This document shows positions 17,059 through 27,020 of a stretch of 50,976 nucleotides of DNA, in pieces. The DNA is from an uncultured Bacteroidales bacterium. Its GTDB lineage: Bacteria > Bacteroidota > Bacteroidia > Bacteroidales > WCHB1-69. Both the position numbers and the translations under genes were made by a program. Under the pieces are notes generated by a model, which was not told where the DNA came from, did no database searches, and saw only the letters and a list, made by a program, of their open reading frames with translations. The stretch spans positions 1 through 50,976 of the forward strand of contig CAJOKR010000064.1 of assembly GCA_905235135.1 (NCBI GenBank), in the 5' to 3' direction. Within the stretch, counting starts at the first letter, position 1. Every line of letters begins with the position of its first letter.

Positions 17059-18669
17059 ATGAAAAGAATGAAATTATGGGCGCTTGTCGCTACCATCATC
17101 ATAAGCGCCGCGACCTTCACAGGCTGCAAGAAGGACAATTCAAATAACAACCAGTGGGGCGCAGAGACGCTCACCTTCAAGGTGAAAAACTCCTCTGTTG
17201 AGTTTATTATGAAAAAAGTGGAAGGTGGAAATTACTCGATGAAGTATATGTACGAAAACCAAGAGACGACTGTCACAGGAACGCTCTCCGACTTTTACAT
17301 ATGTCCCGTCGAGGTGACCAACAAGCTTTGGGACGCTGTTATGGGATGGAGACCCGAAGGGCAGTTAAACAATGGCGACGCATACCCCGTCAGCAATGTG
17401 AACTACTACGACATCGTCAAGGAAGGTGGCTTCATCGACATGCTGAACACGTTATGCGCCGACCAGCTGCCAGCTGGCAAGCGTTTCGCGCTGCCCAGCG
17501 AAGCTCAATGGGAATATGCAGCCCGCGGCGGACAAAAGTCGATGGGTTACCTATATTCCGGATCCAACACATTAGACGAAGTGGCCTGGTACGCCGACAA
17601 CTCGGACGGCACAACCCACCCCGTCAGCCTGAAGCAACCCAATGAGCTCGGCCTCTACGACATGACCGGCAACGTTTGGGAATGGACCCGCGACAACTTC
17701 GTTTACTTCGACAAGCTCAAACTCAACCAAGGTTTCAACTACGTTTGCAACGCCGACAACAACTACCGCGTCACCCGCGGCGGCAGCTACGGCACCAAAC
17801 AAACGGGTCTCGAAACCGCCTACCACACATGGTTGGGAATGCACCAATCCTATCCAAACCGAGGCCTGCGACTCGTCCTTGTGGATGAATTCAACGAAGA
17901 AAACCTGGTGGAACCTACCCGGCCCGACAACGTTCTTACTTTCGCTGTGAGCAACGGTACAGTCGGCTACTACCTTCCGATGGTTGAAGTGAAGGGCGGC
18001 AACTACGAGCTCGTTTACGAGCGCGACGGCGAACAGAAAACCGTCAGAGGGACGCTTTCCGATTTCTATATTTGTCAAACCGAAACGATGAACTATATCT
18101 GGGAAACCGTCATGGGTTCGAAACCACAAGGCCAAACCGAGAGCGAAGGTCTCTATCCCGTCACAATGATTAACTATGAGGACATCACCAAGAGCGGCGG
18201 CTTCCTCGACAAGTTGAACACGATGTGCGCCGATCAGTTGCCCGCCGGAATGCGGTTTGCCCTCGCCACCGAGGCCGAATGGCACTATGCTGCCAACGGC
18301 GGACGTAAGTCACATGGCTACATCTACGCTGGTTCAAACACAATAGGCGATGTGGCCTGGTATTCCAACAACGGCGGACACGCCTCCCACTTCGTGGCCT
18401 CCAAGCAGCCCAACGAGCTTGGTATCTACGACCTAAGCGGTAACGTCTGGGAATACTGCAACGACTGGTATGCCGATCTGGCCGACCTTCCTGCAGACCA
18501 GGGCACCGACTATGCCGGTCCAGTGTCAGGCAATCGTATTGCGGGCTGCGGCGGTTGCTACGACAGCGAGCCCTACGCTTGCACAAATGCCTACCACGGC
18601 CGCGAGATTGAACACAATGGCCGCAACGCCACTTTAGGCTTCCGCATCGTTTTGAGACACATAAACTAA
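17059..18669 (+). CDS. lipoprotein with two SUMF1/FGE-like domains
   Basis: The 536-residue protein has a lipoprotein signal peptide with lipobox FTGC (Cys about 22). Two tandem sulfatase-modifying-factor-type domains cover about residues 45-280 and 295-536. Each contains LSDFYICxxE, PVxxxxYxDI, LPAGxRFALxxEAxWxYAAxGG and the hallmark GNVWEW / GNVWEY. In true formylglycine-generating enzymes the closing RGGSxxC motif supplies a catalytic cysteine. Here the first domain reads RGGSYGTKQTG with no cysteine. The second reads GGCYDSEPYAC with serine where the copper-binding cysteine is expected. FGE activity is therefore unlikely; a binding role at the envelope is inferred. It lies 25 bases after one amidohydrolase and 40 before its paralogue. 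Confidence 0.85.
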   Translation: MKRMKLWALVATIIISAATFTGCKKDNSNNNQWGAETLTFKVKNSSVEFIMKKVEGGNYSMKYMYENQETTVTGTLSDFYICPVEVTNKLWDAVMGWRPEGQLNNGDAYPVSNVNYYDIVKEGGFIDMLNTLCADQLPAGKRFALPSEAQWEYAARGGQKSMGYLYSGSNTLDEVAWYADNSDGTTHPVSLKQPNELGLYDMTGNVWEWTRDNFVYFDKLKLNQGFNYVCNADNNYRVTRGGSYGTKQTGLETAYHTWLGMHQSYPNRGLRLVLVDEFNEENLVEPTRPDNVLTFAVSNGTVGYYLPMVEVKGGNYELVYERDGEQKTVRGTLSDFYICQTETMNYIWETVMGSKPQGQTESEGLYPVTMINYEDITKSGGFLDKLNTMCADQLPAGMRFALATEAEWHYAANGGRKSHGYIYAGSNTIGDVAWYSNNGGHASHFVASKQPNELGIYDLSGNVWEYCNDWYADLADLPADQGTDYAGPVSGNRIAGCGGCYDSEPYACTNAYHGREIEHNGRNATLGFRIVLRHIN

Positions 18670-18709
18670 GGTAAAAAAAATAATAATATAGAAATAAAAC
18701 AAAATTAAA

Positions 18710-20365
18710 ATGAAAGTAGATAAAATCATTAAAAATGCAAAAATCTTCACATCGGACAAAAACAATCCGATGGCCACTTCACTTGTGGTGAAAGACGGTA
18801 AATTCGTTTATGTGGGCGACGAAGCAGGCCTCGCAAACTATGAAGGTGAGGTCACCGACCTCGGCGGCAAGTTCATTATGCCCGGCATCATCGACAGCCA
18901 TGTGCATATCACCATTCCTGTAGGGTTTGAGTACGCACCCATGGGAGAGCGGATTGAGCCCAACGGCAAGCAGGAAGCTCTGGATGTGATGGCGGACTAT
19001 ATCAAAAAGAATCCCGGTGAGAAGCGTTACAGATTCCTGATGGAGAAAAGATTCCTTAAAGGTGAGGATATCGTAAAGGAGGAACTTGACGCCATCTGTC
19101 CGGATGCCGAGCTGCAGATTCAGGAAGGCGAAGGACACAGCATCTGGGTGAATTCCAAGATTCTTCAAAGGCACGGCATTACAGACGACACGCCGGATCC
19201 TATACCGGGACTGGCGTATTACGTGCGTAAGGACGGACATGTGACCGGAAATATGTATGAGGGCGCAACAGAAGTCCGTATCATTCTGGACGGCGGAATG
19301 GAACTGACCGATGAACAGATTGACACGGCACTTCAGCGTTGGATCGACTTTTGCGTCGAATATGGCGTTTCTGCGGTATTTGATGCCGGGCTTCCGGGCG
19401 ATATGAAGTTCCATGAGAAGGTCTATAAGCGTCTGGTCGAACTGGACAAGCAGGGAAAGCTGCCCGTTTATGTTGACGGCAGCCTTGTGATCAACGCGGA
19501 GCGAGATGCCGAGGAAGGCTTGAAGCAACTCAAGCGCATACAGCGTGAGTATAACACGGAGCACTTGAAGGTCCATACCATGAAGGTTTTCATGGACGGT
19601 ACCCAGAAGATCCATACCGCGGCCATGGTCACGCCCTACGTGGATGTCCATACGACGGGGGCTACCGCTTTCTCTGCGGAGGGGATCGCAAAGGTTTTGA
19701 AGGAACTCAACGATGCCAATCTGGATCTTCACCTTCACACCGTGGGTGAGCGCGCGTCACGCACGGTATTGGATGGCGTTGAGATGGCCAAAAAGGAGAT
19801 GGGTGACAACCTCCACGTAAGAGTCACCTGCGCCCATCTTGAAATTGAGTGCGACGATGATCTGGATCGTTTCGCCAAGCTCGGCGTATTCGCCAACTTT
19901 ACGCCGCACTGGCACTCCGGAGACCCCGCCATCGCGGCTACCTGGCTCGGTATGGAACGTGCTTGTAAGCAGTTCCGCTGCAAATCGGTTTGGGATAGCG
20001 GCGCCACAGTGGCCTGGTCCAGCGACAATATCGTCTTTATGGATTTCACCACCTGGAACCCCTACTTAGGCATGGAGGTGGGAATGACCCGCTGGATTAC
20101 CGAAAAGACCAAGCACTATCCGTTCGCCGTAGCGGCCAAAGTATTCCCGCCCGAGAATGAGAGAATGAACATTGAGGAGATGCTCATCGGCTTTACCATC
20201 AACGGCGCCAAACAGCTTGGCATTGAGGCGAAAAAAGGCTCCATCGAAGTCGGCAAGGATGCGGACTTCCTGGTGTTCGACAACGACCTTCTCACTGCCG
20301 AGCACGAAGGCTTCAGCTACAACAAGCCAGCTCAGGTGTATTTCGGCGGAAAGGAAATGAAATAA
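18710..20365 (+). CDS. YtcJ-like amidohydrolase (Amidohydro_3 family), second copy
   Basis: A 551-residue cytoplasmic metal-dependent hydrolase and distant paralogue of the enzyme at 15399. Seen in the sequence: SHVHI after strand 1 (HxH), HLHTVGERASRTVLDG in the barrel, VTCAHLEIECDDDLDRF, and TVAWSSDNIV in place of the usual SD motif. The C-terminal composite-domain strand is GSIEVGKDADFLVFDND. Full length for the family, with no signal peptide. Substrate unknown. It is encoded 40 bases after the SUMF1-like lipoprotein gene and 20 bases before the esterase, so co-transcription is very likely. Confidence 0.88.
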   Translation: MKVDKIIKNAKIFTSDKNNPMATSLVVKDGKFVYVGDEAGLANYEGEVTDLGGKFIMPGIIDSHVHITIPVGFEYAPMGERIEPNGKQEALDVMADYIKKNPGEKRYRFLMEKRFLKGEDIVKEELDAICPDAELQIQEGEGHSIWVNSKILQRHGITDDTPDPIPGLAYYVRKDGHVTGNMYEGATEVRIILDGGMELTDEQIDTALQRWIDFCVEYGVSAVFDAGLPGDMKFHEKVYKRLVELDKQGKLPVYVDGSLVINAERDAEEGLKQLKRIQREYNTEHLKVHTMKVFMDGTQKIHTAAMVTPYVDVHTTGATAFSAEGIAKVLKELNDANLDLHLHTVGERASRTVLDGVEMAKKEMGDNLHVRVTCAHLEIECDDDLDRFAKLGVFANFTPHWHSGDPAIAATWLGMERACKQFRCKSVWDSGATVAWSSDNIVFMDFTTWNPYLGMEVGMTRWITEKTKHYPFAVAAKVFPPENERMNIEEMLIGFTINGAKQLGIEAKKGSIEVGKDADFLVFDNDLLTAEHEGFSYNKPAQVYFGGKEMK

Positions 20366-20385
20366 TAAAAATTTAGGATAAAAAC

Positions 20386-21963
20386 ATGAATAGCGATAAC
20401 AAAAAGATCACCGACGGCAATTACGACAAGTCATTGGCCGTCAAGTGCAACAACGGCACCTTCGTCGGCAAGGAAACAGATGAGCTGATTATCTGGAAGG
20501 GCATCCCCTACGCGACTCAGCCTGTTGGGAAGCTTCGTTGGAAGAAAGCTCTTCCTGCTGCAGACGATGACGGTGTGTACGATGCGACAAAGCCCGGCCA
20601 CGTTCCCATCGGACCTATGAACGACTCAATGGGAACGGCGGAGTTCGGCGAGGACTGCCTCGTGCTGAACATCTATCGCAATACCAGCTGCACCGACAGC
20701 AAGAAGCCGGTCATGGTGCGGATTCACGGCGGCGGGTTCTGCGCCGAATCCCAGGCGTCGCCCCTCTACAACCTTACCAGCATCGCTAAAAAGTACCCCG
20801 ACATCCTGTTCGTGTCCATTGACTACCGTCTCGGCTTTATGGGATTCATGAACTTCGAACGCGTTCCTGGCGGAGAGAACTTCAAGGAAGCTGGCAACCT
20901 CGGCCTGCTCGACCAACTCGAGGCCCTCAGGTGGGTACAGAAAAACATCGCCGGCTTCGGCGGCGATCCGGACAACGTGACCATTTTCGGCGAGTCGGCA
21001 GGCTCGGCAAGCGTCACCTTCCTCCCGCTCATCGACGGAAGCGAGGGACTCTTCAAGAAATGCATCGCCCAGAGCGCCAACATCGCCTACTGCGACACGA
21101 TGGAGCACGGCATCCACGTCACGCAGAACTTCCTGACCGCAACGGGCTGCCAAACCATGGACGAGCTAATGGCGCTCACCACCGAGCAGTTGGTAGAAGC
21201 CTATCAAGTGGCATTCGCCATTGACAAGAACAGCCTTCTCGGAGGCGCCAACTTTCCGCTCCTCGACGGCGTTATACTGCCCGAGGACCGTTCCGTTATG
21301 TACGAGATGTGGGGAGACGAAAAGAGGACCAAGATCGATTTGATGATTGGATCTAACCAGGACGAAATCAGGTACTTCGTTCCGTTCGAGGGCGGCGAAG
21401 AAGGATTCTTAAATACGCTGAGGTGGATTGCGAAGCGGGACCGCCCGCAGCTCAATGACCAGGAAAAGGCTATGTACGACGAGTTCATGGCCACGCTCGC
21501 AAACGAAAGCGAAGGGAGCAGATTGGAGCAATACTGCAACGACATCAACTTCCGCGCCGGTAACACCAATATGGCCATCAGGCACGCTGCAGCCGGCGGC
21601 AACACCTATATGTACTTCGTCAAGAAGCCGGTGACAACCCCTGAGCTTGGTGCAGTACACGCGGCAGAACTTCCTTACCTGTTTGACAATGCTATTCCGG
21701 ATCCGATGGGGAGCGGAAAGATCGTTTGCACCGAAGACTGTGAGTTCCGCCACGTCGTAAAGGAGATGTGGACCAATTTCGCCCGGACGGGCAACCCCTC
21801 CACCGACAAATACGAGTGGAAGAAGTTCTCGGGTGACGACCGCCAGACGATGGTCTTCGACGATGTCATCGGCATGCAGAAGGATATCTTCGGAAGGCGT
21901 GAGGACCTGATGATGTCCTGGGCAGAGCGCCTTGGGAACGGGTCGTCCAAGAGGGTTTGCTAG
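20386..21963 (+). CDS. type B carboxylesterase (para-nitrobenzyl-esterase-like)
   Basis: The 525-residue alpha/beta hydrolase has the carboxylesterase/lipase pattern. The EDCLVLNIY signature is near residue 90 and the oxyanion-hole HGGGF near 118. The nucleophile elbow is GESAGS with Ser204. The acid is probably in SNQDEIRYF and the histidine in GAVHAAELPYLF. It has no signal peptide and the N terminus is hydrophilic, so it should be cytoplasmic, unlike many Bacteroidota esterases that are exported. It is the last gene of the run with the two amidohydrolases; together they could remove ester and amide groups from one imported compound (inference). The sequence style resembles enzymes of Bacillota, a hint of transfer. 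Confidence 0.88.
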   Translation: MNSDNKKITDGNYDKSLAVKCNNGTFVGKETDELIIWKGIPYATQPVGKLRWKKALPAADDDGVYDATKPGHVPIGPMNDSMGTAEFGEDCLVLNIYRNTSCTDSKKPVMVRIHGGGFCAESQASPLYNLTSIAKKYPDILFVSIDYRLGFMGFMNFERVPGGENFKEAGNLGLLDQLEALRWVQKNIAGFGGDPDNVTIFGESAGSASVTFLPLIDGSEGLFKKCIAQSANIAYCDTMEHGIHVTQNFLTATGCQTMDELMALTTEQLVEAYQVAFAIDKNSLLGGANFPLLDGVILPEDRSVMYEMWGDEKRTKIDLMIGSNQDEIRYFVPFEGGEEGFLNTLRWIAKRDRPQLNDQEKAMYDEFMATLANESEGSRLEQYCNDINFRAGNTNMAIRHAAAGGNTYMYFVKKPVTTPELGAVHAAELPYLFDNAIPDPMGSGKIVCTEDCEFRHVVKEMWTNFARTGNPSTDKYEWKKFSGDDRQTMVFDDVIGMQKDIFGRREDLMMSWAERLGNGSSKRVC

Positions 21964-21966
21964 ATA

Positions 21967-22041
21967 TGGCTTTTAGCTTTTAGCTATTGGCTTTTGGCTA
22001 TGGTTTATCCGCAAAAGCCAATGGCTAATAGCCAACAGCCA
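21967..22041. repeat. two facing heptamer arrays forming a fold-back
   Basis: Five units (TGGCTTT, TAGCTTT, TAGCTAT, TGGCTTT, TGGCTAT) at 21967-22001 are followed by four units of the complementary type (AAAGCCA, ATGGCTA, ATAGCCA, ACAGCCA) at 22014-22041. The halves can pair into an imperfect hairpin. It starts three bases after the esterase stop codon and may act as its 3' end. Confidence 0.75.
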
Positions 22042-22106
22042 AAGTATAAGACACGGTTGCATTAATAATATAAGCTGAAGGAATCAAGGAAAGAGAAAAA
22101 CAAGTT

Positions 22107-25100
22107 GTGAGCAAAAAGAGTCTCATCTGGAAAATACCCTGCATCGTTTTAGGTGTCATCTTGGGGATAGTGCTGTTACTGCTGATTGCCGTAACGGTTA
22201 TTCTGGTGACGCCCGGCGCCCGCACGGCTGTCCTGCAGAAATGCGTGAAGATAGCCAACGAGCGCACCGACTTGGATGTGGATTTAGGACGGCTTTATCT
22301 TTCTCCTTTCCACCACTCTCCGATGATTCTCTACCGCGCATACAAGGGCAAGGAAGACCTGCCGCTGCACATCGAAATCGACAGTCTCTATATCGGTCAT
22401 CGCGGTCAGGACACGCTACTCTACGTACACGGTTTGCGTCTGCAAGGCTGTATGAATAAACCCGGGAGCGAAGTGGCGAAAGATGACTTTCTGGCCCGTA
22501 CTATCAAGGTGGACCAATTGCTGCTGGACCAAGCGACGGTCCACTCCGACACGCTGATTGCTGCCGTAGGTATTGACGCTATCGTGGGGCATCTGAATGT
22601 GAAGAGTCCAGGACTCAACATCGCGAAAGGGCAGTACCCGCTGCACGGCTTGAAGTTGGCAGATGCATACGTTGGCATTGAGCTGCGCGAAACCGAAGAC
22701 GAGGAAGAGGAGGACACCACCTCCACCCCGATGGCCTTCGACATTCCGAACGGTGAGCTGCGCAATGTGCGGTTCGTGCTCAATCCAATGGGGCTGGACA
22801 TACGCGCCGGCACCCTCTCCACGAATGTGTTGGCGGACGTTGGGGGAAACATTTACGATGCCCGCCGCCTGAACATCGGGAATGCCTCGCTCACGCTCGG
22901 GACGCTGTACCTGCCTTTCGACACGATTCACGGCGATGCGCTGGTGGACTTGAACACCGAACTGATTACTTCGAACCGATTGCACGCCCGCTCCGACAAG
23001 TTCGGGGCAAAAGCGGACCTTATGGCCACGAAGCTGGATTTGGAGACGATGCGGGTGGACTTATCGGGCAATGCGGATTATCGCGGCAGTAAGGCGAACT
23101 TGTGTGGTTTCTATGACATTGATGATGAGGTCTATGATATGTTGGTGAATGTTGAGCAGGTCGATGCAAGCCCATTCCTCGATGAGAATCACCACGTGGA
23201 ATTGGCCGGCGAGATTCATGCGCAGGGCAAAGGAATCGATTATCGTTCCCCCGCAATGAAGTGCAAAGTGGCCATGAACCTGACCAATTGCATCTACGAC
23301 CAAATCAATGTTTCCGGGCTGATACTCGACGCCGAACTGGCCAACAAGACCGTGGCCGGCAACCTGCATCTTCCAGTTACGATGAGAGACAACGACCTGC
23401 GGGTGAAGGCAGAGACAGAGCACCAGTTCCGGGTATCAGACTTCTTGACACCGAAGCAGATGAACGTGGATTACCACACGCAGATGAAGCACGTGGTGGC
23501 ACACGTGGCGGACGAGGATTTTGACATCGACCATCTGAACCTCGACTTCACCACGGACAGCACCACATCGTTGTACTTGGTCACCCAGGGGCTCATCATC
23601 GATGCGCAAAGCCCAATGCACGCGCTCCGGCTGATGGACGATATACAACCGATGCTGGGGCTCGTCACCGACACAACATTTGTGAATGCCCTCACTTCGC
23701 TACAGGACCTGACGATGCTGGACACGCTCCAACAGCTGATCCCGGACCTGCAGGCGGACATTCAACTGACCAAAGGCAGTCCCGTCCAGGCCATCATCGA
23801 GCGGATGGGGTTGGATATCGAGGAGTTAGCCCTGTCGCTGAAGTCCGATTCGCTCCAATCTGACTTGGCATTGGATGTTTCCATCCCGTATATCGACAAC
23901 ACGGACGACGACAGCACGGGGCTTCGCTTGCCCGCGGCTACGGCGGCGATGCGCGTGCGCATGACGGAAGGCAAGACCACGGCCTCGCTCACGGCCAACA
24001 CCCTGATCACCGATGGTGTGATGAGTGTGAATGACCTCTGTACCGATGCCGCGCTGCAGCTTAATCTGGAGCGGAACGGGCACGAACTGCGCGGAACGGG
24101 GCACCTTGCATTAGACAGCCTCCAATACGATGGCATGGATCTCGACAACCGCACGGCGGATATCCAAATTACGCCTTCGGAGCAGTTTGACAATGCCATC
24201 CGGGCAGATTTACGGTTGGATGACATCCCGCTTGAACTGGTGAACAACATCCTTAATATGGAAGACATCGACCTTGACGGTATCGTGAAGGTTAAGGCTT
24301 CCGCCGACGGTTTGCCCGCAAAAATGGATTTCTCTGCCGAAGTGGAGCCGATAGAGGTTAGCGCCATGTACAAGCCCTACGATGTGTTGTTGAATCTAGG
24401 CGAAACGCCTATCGTAATGGAGCATAACAATGTGAAATTGAAGGACATACGCATCTATAGCACCGACGGCTCCTATCTGGCTCTAAACGGCGGAATGGAC
24501 CTCAACACGATGCTTGTGGATGTGGATGTCTCTGCCGACAATTTCTCTCCGGTGAAGCTGGAACAGGGCGGAGCGCTCCCTGTTTATGGCAACTTGGCAA
24601 CCGATATCCGCGGACGGGTATCCGGACCTTTGGACAGCATCCATGCCGATGTGGATGTCACGATACTGCCCACCACCGACCTCACCTATCCGATAGACGA
24701 GAAGAATCTGGCGCAATTCAAACCGTACGGCACGGTCAATGCGCAGTATAACACCGCTGACGGGGAGCTTAACTTAGGTGGAACAATCTATGTTGATGAA
24801 GGAACGGTTCGCTATTCGCCCAAGTTGTACCCCATGATCCCCTTCCAGGTGGATTCGGGAAGCCACGTCACCCTCAACGGTCCCTTGGGCCAGACAATGG
24901 TGAATGTCTCCGCTTCGCAACAGGTGAAAGCGGATGTGCAATCGGCGGGCGAAGAGACGCGCCGTGTGACCTTCAACACGGGCGTGCGCGTAAATGGAAT
25001 GCTTGATTCGTTAGGTCTTAGCACCATCGGCTTCTTCCTCGAAGCACCGGATGACGAGGCTGTCACGCGCGAACTTTGGATGAGGACACCCGCGACGGTA

Positions 25101-26902
25101 TAGCGGCCGTATTGTTAGCTACCGGAATGTATATGGGCGAAAGCAATGTAGCGGCGCAAAAGGATGGATATGCCCTGTCCAGCATCATCAACAGCCGTAT
25201 CAATGCCGCCATGGCTAATTCCAAGGTGGGAAAAATCGTAGATATTGATATCAGCAGCGGACAAACCACACATGCGGCCGGCAAGACCAACGACATGAAC
25301 ATCGCCATCAGCAAATCCCTTTTCAACGATAGATTGCGCATTACCGCCGGTTCAACCATTTCCGACAACCCAGAGGTCAACAAGACCAACGGACTGCTCA
25401 GCCTTATATCCGCAGACTACAAACTGACCCAATCGGGCAATGTTTTCCTGCGCCTGTTCTCACAACGCGATTATGACAACATCTTTGAAGGCGAACTCTA
25501 CAAGTCGGGGATAGGTGTGGGGGCCACCAAGCAATTTAAGCGCAACCATTACATGCCTTCCTTAGGCGATTCTATCACACGTACTTACAACTTCATAGCG
25601 GATGCAACGGTCGCCTATCGTTCCAACAACAGTATCGGTCCTAACCTCACCCTCGCCCACTCGACCCGGAACCTCTTGGGACGCGGAGAAACCTTCGCGG
25701 TGAAGGGCTATGGGGCTTACTATTGGGCGCTGCGCAACCGACTTCCGGGAGACCCGAAGAAAACCGACACCTACAAGTTCGGTATCGATGCCTCGCTCAC
25801 CTTCCCGTATCTGCACTGGGTGGGAGATCACAACCCCGATGGCGACACCCGTTATCGGTTGGGTTACAAGTACGAGAACATCGCTGGGGGATGTAGTGTC
25901 CACAAGTTCACCGGAGGATTCTCGTATTTCATCCGCCCGTCTGCTCACATTACGCATGTGTTCACGCCTTTCTCGCTCTCGGTGGTCAGAACGAAAGTTG
26001 GGAATCTTGATATGAATAATGAAGCCAACTTCCCGGAACTCGTCAAATTGCTTGCCGGAAACGAGTTCATCCCCTCCATCGGTTATGGAATAACCTACAG
26101 CGATTACCGCTCCAAACGGCCGGTCAACACCATGATTGACTTTGAAATCAAAGATGCCGGAAACCTGGTCAACGCCATCTATTGCATCTTCGGGCACAAG
26201 TGGGATGAGCTGGATAAACCAATCGGCAAGATTCCCTTCAACGAATTTGTCCGATTGACGGTCGAACTGTGGAACCGGTTCAACCTGACTGATCGAGTGT
26301 GCATCGCGACGCGTCTTTTTGCCGGTGCCAATATCCCGTTAGGTAACTCCGACTGGGCACCGCTCTCCGAAGCTTTCTACGCCGGAGGCCCCAACAGCCT
26401 GCGTGCAGCCGATCCCTACGCTTACGGACCGGGCAATTTCCATAGCACCAAATACAACCAAAATATCTTCCATGCTGGTGATGTCAAACTCGAAGGCAAC
26501 ATCGAACTGCGCTTTCCCATCGTGTGGAAGCTCTGCGGTGCCGTTTTCCTCGATGCCGGCAATGTATGGAACTGGTATAACATTTCCGACATGCTTAGCG
26601 AGGAAGATTATGAGTTCTATGTCAAGACTATGGGGTTGACGGAGGAGATGCAGGACGGATTGATCGGAAATCCGAATATCGCGAAACAGATCGCCTTAGG
26701 TACCGGTGCCGGCCTCCGCCTCGACATCGACGGACTCGTGATTCGACTGGACTTAGGTGTTGGCATCCACGCACCATATCAGACATACAAGTATAACAAA
26801 GACGGCACAACGGATTATAGCCGACCGATCACCTCCTATTACAACATGCCTTCTGTCCTTGATGGCCTGCGCCTTAACTTCAGCATCGGCTATCCGTTCT
26901 AA
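22107..26902 (+). CDS. TamB-like protein fused at its C terminus to an Omp85 (TamA/BamA-type) barrel, one frameshift
   Basis: About 1600 residues. A GTG start is followed by an inner-membrane anchor (IVLGVILGIVLLLLIAVTVI-like, residues 12-33) and a long repetitive beta region typical of AsmA/TamB bridges. A TamB C-terminal domain follows (GTIYVDEGTVRYSPK ... DGYALSSIINSRIN ... SQRDYDNIFEGELYKSGIGV). Without a stop codon the frame continues through a short linker (about 25535-25580) into an Omp85 barrel (NSIGPNLTLAHSTRNLLGRG ... GGPNSLRAADPYAYGPG ... LRFPI ... SIGYPF) ending in the usual C-terminal phenylalanine. No POTRA domains or second signal peptide lie between. TamB normally works with a separate TamA in phospholipid transport or barrel assembly. 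The frame breaks by minus one at 25074-25078 (CTTTG), upstream of the junction, so one T is probably missing. Confidence 0.85.
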
Positions 26903-27020
26903 TGGACAGATGAAATAAGCCATCCTTATTTCTTGTTACCCCATGCCTGAGGAATCCTCATTTTTGGGTATGGGGACATCGTGGCACTTTTTACACTTTT
27001 GCATTATAAAAATATACTCT

